A stretch of DNA of 8,556 nucleotides from an uncultured Bacillus sp. (GTDB lineage: Bacteria; Bacillota; Bacilli; Bacillales_B; DSM-18226). This document shows positions 5,955-8,556 of this stretch, in pieces; the stretch's first letter is position 1; each line of letters starts with the position of its first letter. The translations under genes were made by a program, and so were the position numbers. The stretch spans positions 1 through 8,556 of the forward strand of contig NZ_CAMLDX010000121.1 of assembly GCF_946478885.1 (NCBI RefSeq), given 5' to 3'. Under the pieces are notes generated by a model. The model was given only the letters and a program-made list of their open reading frames with translations. It was not told the DNA's origin and made no database searches.

Positions 5955-5994
5955 GTGATGCTTATTGATCACAATTCGTGTTTGTGACTATTTT
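5955..5994 (+). promoter_or_regulatory. Candidate TetR operator and weak promoter of the regulator gene
   Basis: GTGAT (5955-5959) and ATCAC (5968-5972) form an 18-bp interrupted palindrome, a size usual for TetR-family operators. It overlaps TTGATC (5965-5970), which with TATTTT (5989-5994) and an 18-base gap could be the regulator's own promoter. The pairing of operator and -35 box would allow autorepression. The palindrome is visible; its function is inferred. Confidence 0.35.
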
Positions 5995-6015
5995 CTTTTG
6001 AATAGGGGAATTTCA

Positions 6016-6585
6016 ATGGTTAAGGATAAAGTAGATCTACGCGTCCAAAAAACGAAGAGGGCTATTAAAGAGGCATTCTTAACTTTAGTTCAAACCAAAG
6101 GTTACGAACGAATCACCGTGCAAGACATTGCCGATACAGCCTTAATAAATCGGAACACATTTTATTTACATTATTTAGATAAGCCTGATCTGGCGGAAAA
6201 ATTATGTCATGAAAGTTTGAAGAAATTAAATGTATGCTCGAACTTGGATATTACGGAAATCCATGAAATAGATAAGGCAACGTATATTGCGAGTTTAACC
6301 ACCATGCTTAAAATCATTGAAGAGGACATTGGATTCTTTAAAGCAATGCTTAGCCAGAACGGACTTCCAGACTTCTCCATTCGATTAAATGAAGCGTATA
6401 GAAACTTTTTTCTACGCGGCATTGAAGAGCATGATCTTAAGACGAAGGTTGGCTTGAAGTACATGGTCTCTGGGTTAGTGGGCGTAATATGTCTTTGGAT
6501 CTTGGATCATGAGAACTTAAAGGTTGAAGATATTGTTAAACAACTGAGTGAATTTCATTTTAAAAACGCATTAGACTTAGTGTAA
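6016..6585 (+). CDS. TetR/AcrR-family transcriptional regulator
   Basis: 189 aa. The ATG at 6016 has AGGGG 7 bases upstream, better than the upstream in-frame ATG at 5965. Residues 10-56 are the TetR DNA-binding domain: KTKRAIKEAFLTLVQTKGYERITVQDIA for helix 1 to 2 is seen as KTKRAIKEAF (13-22), KGYERITVQDIAD (28-40), then the recognition helix NRNTFYLHYLDK (45-56). The rest is helical with hydrophobic segments near 95-125 and 150-165, the ligand-binding and dimer domain, whose ligand cannot be read from sequence. Length is normal for the family. It is transcribed away from the SDR gene at 5861, the classic layout for a repressor that controls its neighbour and itself. No intrinsic terminator with a T-run follows directly. 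Confidence 0.9.
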   Translation: MVKDKVDLRVQKTKRAIKEAFLTLVQTKGYERITVQDIADTALINRNTFYLHYLDKPDLAEKLCHESLKKLNVCSNLDITEIHEIDKATYIASLTTMLKIIEEDIGFFKAMLSQNGLPDFSIRLNEAYRNFFLRGIEEHDLKTKVGLKYMVSGLVGVICLWILDHENLKVEDIVKQLSEFHFKNALDLV

Positions 6586-6842
6586 AATGTAAAAAGCATG
6601 AGCTAAGGAAATAATGACCATGACGCCCTATTCATCAAGCAATTGGAAGTGTTAAATGGAAATGCATGTCTTCTTCTCGAACCGCGCGTGTCTAAGACAT
6701 AGCTTAGTATGTTTATCAGATAGTATAGATGTTACCATGATCCTCTTGCAAAATGGAGAGCGGGAATTTGCCTATTCCTAGCGGTTTATTTTGAGGTTAA
6801 AATCGCGTAACAAAATACCAAGATTATGTATGTTATACAAAC
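6586..6842. other. Gene-free stretch
   Basis: No gene supported on either strand. A 30-codon open stretch reading DHDALFIKQLEVLNGNA (plus strand, about 6611-6692) looks protein-like but has no start, ribosome site or recognisable family; it may be a gene scrap. A small hairpin CTAAG/CTTAG near 6693-6708 has no T-run. Confidence 0.35.
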
Positions 6843-6886
6843 AGCCCCGCAGAGCTTCAGCGATATTGCCAAAGGTCTGTGGGGCT
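6843..6886 (-). terminator. GC-rich hairpin downstream of the NlpC/P60 remnant
   Basis: AGCCCCGCAGA (6843-6853) pairs with TCTGTGGGGCT (6876-6886) with one G-U pair. Read on the minus strand it is followed by GTTTGT, a modest T-rich tail, and it lies about 65 bases beyond the stop at 6950. It probably terminated the original hydrolase gene. The plus-strand side has no T-run. Confidence 0.5.
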
Positions 6887-6949
6887 GAGATGTGTTTCTT
6901 ATAATTTACGTCACTGAATAAGAAGTCTCACAAAATGGCTGAAAATGTC

Positions 6950-7192
6950 TCAATCTTGAAAATACGGCCTCCCGTACATCACTTGAAGATTGGCGTCAAA
7001 TACGTTCCGGTAAACAACCTGTAACCGGCTGGAGGAGGCGTCGATAACCTTGCCTTCACCGGCATAAATGCCAACATGAGTGATATTCATAAACCTCCCG
7101 TTCGGCTCATAGCTCCAGAAAATCAAATCTCCCGCCAATAGCTCATCGGAGGTAAGGGAAAGTCCGTTCTCTACGATAGACCGCTTTTTTAT
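6950..7192 (-). pseudogene. C-terminal fragment of an NlpC/P60 cell-wall hydrolase
   Basis: The frame is open from just after a TGA at 7195-7193 and encodes RSIVENGLSLTSDELLAGDL, then LIFWSY, then THVGIYAGEGKVIDASSS and ends RPYFQD. AGDLIFW and HVGIYAGEGKVIDA are the second half of the NlpC/P60 domain, including its catalytic His. The first half, with the catalytic Cys (DCSG-type motif), is missing. Directly upstream, in another frame, an ATG at 7196 with GGGTGG before it begins MNKKAV, the kind of start expected for a secreted protein, so the gene may have lost its middle by an out-of-frame deletion near 7180. These enzymes cut peptidoglycan stem peptides outside the cell. This remnant is not functional as such. 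Confidence 0.8.
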
Positions 7193-7196
7193 TCAT

Positions 7197-7488
7197 ACTA
7201 CACCACCCTGAATATATATTTTATGGGTAGTTTCTCAAAACTTGTGGCTTCATATTCAACTCCCTGATCCGATAGTTTAAGTGAAAATCTTCACAATATC
7301 TTCGTTCCATAACGATTTTCTATAAACACGTTATGCAAGAAAATGGCCCTTTTCATGAAGAAAGACGCTTTCCTTATTTCAGAAAAGCGCCCTTTAATTG
7401 AACAATTAACTATTAATTATTACTTTTTGATTACGGACATCACAATTTACCACCCCTGCCATCTTTTGTACCAGTCTTTGACAAAGGA
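7197..7488. other. Gene-free stretch
   Basis: No supported gene. A 29-codon minus-strand frame starting MERRYCEDFHLNYRIREL is open (about 7312-7220) but has no ribosome site or family match. The right part holds the hairpin at 7366-7389 and the palindrome TTAATTGAACAATTAA at 7394-7409. Confidence 0.35.
7366..7389 (-). terminator. Possible terminator of the XRE/membrane-protein operon
   Basis: CGCTTTCC (7366-7373) pairs with GAAAAGCG (7382-7389) with one G-U pair. On the minus strand it is followed by TCTTTCTTC, an imperfect U-tail, about 100 bases after the stop at 7489. The adjacent 15-base word at 7384-7398 is shared with the inverted repeat at 61-92. Confidence 0.4.
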
Positions 7489-7944
7489 TTAACCATGCCG
7501 TACCAAGCACTTTGAGAGACAACGAATGATACGCTGTGGCTGCAAATGCATTACGTATTGACCTACACCTAGAACACCAATGCATATTAAAGGAACGAGA
7601 ATTTTATCAGAAAAGAGAAAGCAAATTCCCGCTGTTACTGGAAGTGCAAAGCTATAGTAAATATAAACATTTCTACAAGCCTTATAGGTTACCCACTGCT
7701 GGCCTTCATCCATTTCACGAAATTCCGGTGGAATAAGCCCCAAAGATTTAATTTTATTGTCAGCATTCTTTCTGTTATACAGCTTAATAAGAACGAACCA
7801 CGAAAAAGTAAATAGGATTATAATTGCAAAACATAATCGTATCAGCACAACTTGTGTGTTCATTAAAGAAAGCACGAAAAAGACAACGATCAATCCAAAT
7901 ATACTCATCGGTATAAACGGAGACCGCAAAATATGTTTCAACAT
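7489..7944 (-). CDS. Small integral membrane protein of unknown function, partner of an XRE regulator
   Basis: 151 aa. ATG at 7944 with AAGGA 10 bases upstream. Four hydrophobic segments are visible: about 11-29 (IPMSIFGLIVVFFVLSL), 33-55 (LIRLCFAIIILFTFSWFVL), 92-110 (VYIYYSFALPVTAGICFLF) and 113-131 (ILVPLICIGVLGVGQYVM). A basic loop KLYNRKNADNKIK follows the second. The arrangement is two hairpins joined by a soluble loop of about 35 residues containing PPEFREMDEGQQWVTYKA. No transporter or enzyme motif is seen. Its gene begins 6 bases after the stop of the XRE gene, so the two are one operon. Pairs of a tiny XRE repressor with a 2-5-span membrane protein are common in Firmicutes and mostly uncharacterised; some act in stress or immunity functions. 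The role here is unknown. Confidence 0.7.
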   Translation of the reverse strand: MLKHILRSPFIPMSIFGLIVVFFVLSLMNTQVVLIRLCFAIIILFTFSWFVLIKLYNRKNADNKIKSLGLIPPEFREMDEGQQWVTYKACRNVYIYYSFALPVTAGICFLFSDKILVPLICIGVLGVGQYVMHLQPQRIIRCLSKCLVRHG

Positions 7945-7950
7945 GATAAA

Positions 7951-8154
7951 TCATTCCTTTCTTAAATAAAATACATCCTCAACGGAAACATTAAATGCAT
8001 CCGCCATCTTTAATGCCATCGTTACTGATGGGGAATAATCCCCTTTTTCAATGAGTCCGATTGTTTGCCGCGTGACTCCGATTGCATTTGCTAAGTCTTG
8101 CTGTGTCCATTTAAATCGTGCGCGTAATTCTCTAACTCTGTTTTCAAGCATCAT
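7951..8154 (-). CDS. Small XRE-family (Cro/C1-type) transcriptional regulator
   Basis: 67 aa, or 66 if the second of two adjacent ATGs (8151) is used; GGAAGG lies 6 or 9 bases upstream, which does not decide. Almost the whole protein is one helix-turn-helix domain: helix 1 NRVRELRARFKW, helix 2 TQQDLANAIG (17-26), recognition helix VTRQTIGLIEKG (27-38), then YSPSVTMALKMADAFNVSVEDVF. This is the usual length of the small single-domain XRE repressors of bacilli. It heads a two-gene operon with the membrane protein at 7489. Its promoter carries two copies of TGTAAATAAT 21 bp apart, overlapping the -10 and -35 boxes, so autorepression is likely. The broken regulator at 3997 is a relative. Confidence 0.88.
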   Translation of the reverse strand: MMLENRVRELRARFKWTQQDLANAIGVTRQTIGLIEKGDYSPSVTMALKMADAFNVSVEDVFYLRKE

Positions 8155-8181
8155 AATTTCCCTTCCTTCATTTTCAATTAA

Positions 8182-8214
8182 ATTGTAAATAATAATTGTC
8201 TAAATGTAAATAAT
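8182..8214 (-). promoter_or_regulatory. Promoter of the XRE operon with two phased direct repeats
   Basis: On the minus strand TTTACA (8210-8205) and TACAAT (8187-8182) have a 17-base gap, a near-ideal sigma-A promoter. The 10-base word TGTAAATAAT occurs at 8184-8193 and 8205-8214, exactly 21 bp apart, one copy on each promoter box. That is two helical turns and is consistent with two repressor molecules bound side by side. Confidence 0.6.
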
Positions 8215-8261
8215 CATTTGCATTTTGCAATGAATAATTTCTTAAAGTACTTAGTGACAAT

Positions 8262-8457
8262 CATTAGTGTTGCACTAATTTAATTTAACTATTAGAAATA
8301 CCCAAAATGTTCAATTTTATTATTTTGTGCAAAGAAAAAGTCCTTTATAATGGATAAGTCAGGTGGGTAACCCGTCCAAATCCACTAATAAAGGACACAT
8401 CTCATGGACAAGATTACACGAAAAACTTCATTTGAACAATGGTTTTCACCCATAAAT
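8262..8457 (+). mobile_element. First 196 bp of a second copy of the IS4-family element (copy 2)
   Basis: Starts at CATTAGTGTTGCAC (8262-8275), matching the outer end of copy 1 at 3089, and ends abruptly after CCCATAAAT at 8457. Copy 1 continues there with CTTCAATTATTTGAGG. The first 18 transposase codons differ from copy 1 by a single base, while the leader is more diverged. The two copies are in opposite orientation, with left ends facing each other. Confidence 0.75.
8340..8396 (+). promoter_or_regulatory. IS transposase promoter -10 and ribosome-site-masking hairpin
   Basis: GTCCTTTAT (8340-8348) is the exact complement of ATAAAGGAC (8388-8396), whose AAAGGA is the transposase ribosome site before ATG at 8404. 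TATAAT (8346-8351) overlaps the first arm, so a transcript starting about 8358 lacks it and leaves the ribosome site free, while a read-through transcript folds and hides it. The -35 box is weak. Confidence 0.55.
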
Positions 8458-8472
8458 GTGTTATTCAACTGA
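8404..8472 (+). pseudogene. Transposase N-terminal fragment (copy 2)
   Basis: ATG at 8404 gives MDKITRKTSFEQWFSPIN, then the homology stops and four unrelated residues lead to TGA at 8470. No catalytic residue of the DDE transposase is present. It is the broken edge of copy 2 and overlaps the minus-strand frame that ends at 8461. Confidence 0.75.
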
Positions 8473-8556
8473 ATTTAAGGTTGTCTTTTGTAATGTTCCA
8501 GTCCAACCGTAGTGAGACAAATTGTCACTTAAATCATAAAAGCCCCCATTACTCGC
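8461..8556 (-). CDS. C-terminal end of an unidentified, possibly secreted, protein (cut by the window edge)
   Basis: The minus strand is open from the window edge to TAA at 8463-8461, giving 31 residues that begin ASNGGFYDLSDNLSHYGW and end TGTLQKTTLNSVE. The pattern of Tyr/Gly followed by GTL and Thr recalls beta-rich C-termini of Gram-positive surface or secreted proteins (GYSGTLTRT type), but this is a resemblance only. The stop lies 3 bases beyond the broken end of IS copy 2, so the IS, or a deletion next to it, sits immediately against the end of this gene. Confidence 0.4.
   Translation of the reverse strand, partial: ASNGGFYDLSDNLSHYGWTGTLQKTTLNSVE

Noticed and set aside
6611..6700. 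Short plus-strand frame with a protein-like sequence after the TetR gene
   Set aside because: No start codon with a ribosome site and no family match; kept only as a note in the gene-free stretch.
7536..7969. Plus-strand frames opposite the membrane-protein gene (7536-7736, 7757-7969)
   Set aside because: The minus-strand gene has a clear start, membrane segments and operon context; the plus-strand frames have none.
1..8556. Circular overlap of the two window ends, both of which contain a TAATGGGGGC word in opposite orientation
   Set aside because: The shared word is only about 10 bases and is inverted, so the ends do not overlap to close a circle.

Overview
The window looks like a low-GC, accessory part of a Bacillaceae genome (chromosomal island or plasmid, possibly one whole contig). 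The reasons are the strong AAGGAG/GGAGG ribosome sites, AT-rich intergenic DNA, a NucA/NucB-type secreted nuclease, a BmrA-like ABC exporter fragment, a small Bacillus-type XRE regulator and an IS4-family element of the kind common in bacilli. The species cannot be fixed from the sequence alone.

Layout: 1-695 holds no complete gene but is rich in structure: a short reading-frame tail at the edge, a perfect inverted repeat, two strong terminators, a 148-nt self-complementary element (349-496) bounded by a 7-bp direct repeat, and the terminator of the next gene. 696-2108 (minus) encodes a secreted DNase with a NucA/NucB C-terminal domain. 2271-3089 is a decayed IS4-family copy (minus) with three in-frame stops and no 3' end. 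3090-3514 is AT-rich and carries five phased 20-bp repeats (iteron-like), then a terminator. 3515-3994 encodes a 159-aa protein whose motif order suggests an ADP-ribosyltransferase-like fold. A broken XRE regulator follows directly. 4297-5106 (minus) is an in-frame chimera of half a short-chain dehydrogenase and half an ABC exporter ATPase. 5172-5861 (minus) is an atypical SDR, divergent from a TetR-family regulator at 6016-6585. 6950-7192 (minus) is the C-terminal piece of an NlpC/P60 hydrolase. 7489-8154 (minus) is a two-gene XRE regulator/membrane-protein module. 8262-8457 (plus) is the first 196 bp of a second copy of the same IS, abutting the C-terminal end of an unrelated minus-strand gene that runs off the window.

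How it fits together: the two IS copies face outwards and bracket a roughly 5.2-kb segment that is a patchwork of intact small modules (TetR with SDR; XRE with membrane protein; ART-like gene) and gene fragments joined by deletions. TetR probably controls the divergent SDR and the downstream chimera. The XRE protein probably autoregulates its promoter through two 10-bp repeats set 21 bp apart. The iteron-like array raises the possibility that this is, or derives from, a plasmid, but no replication protein is present. I see no CRISPR array, tRNA or rRNA.
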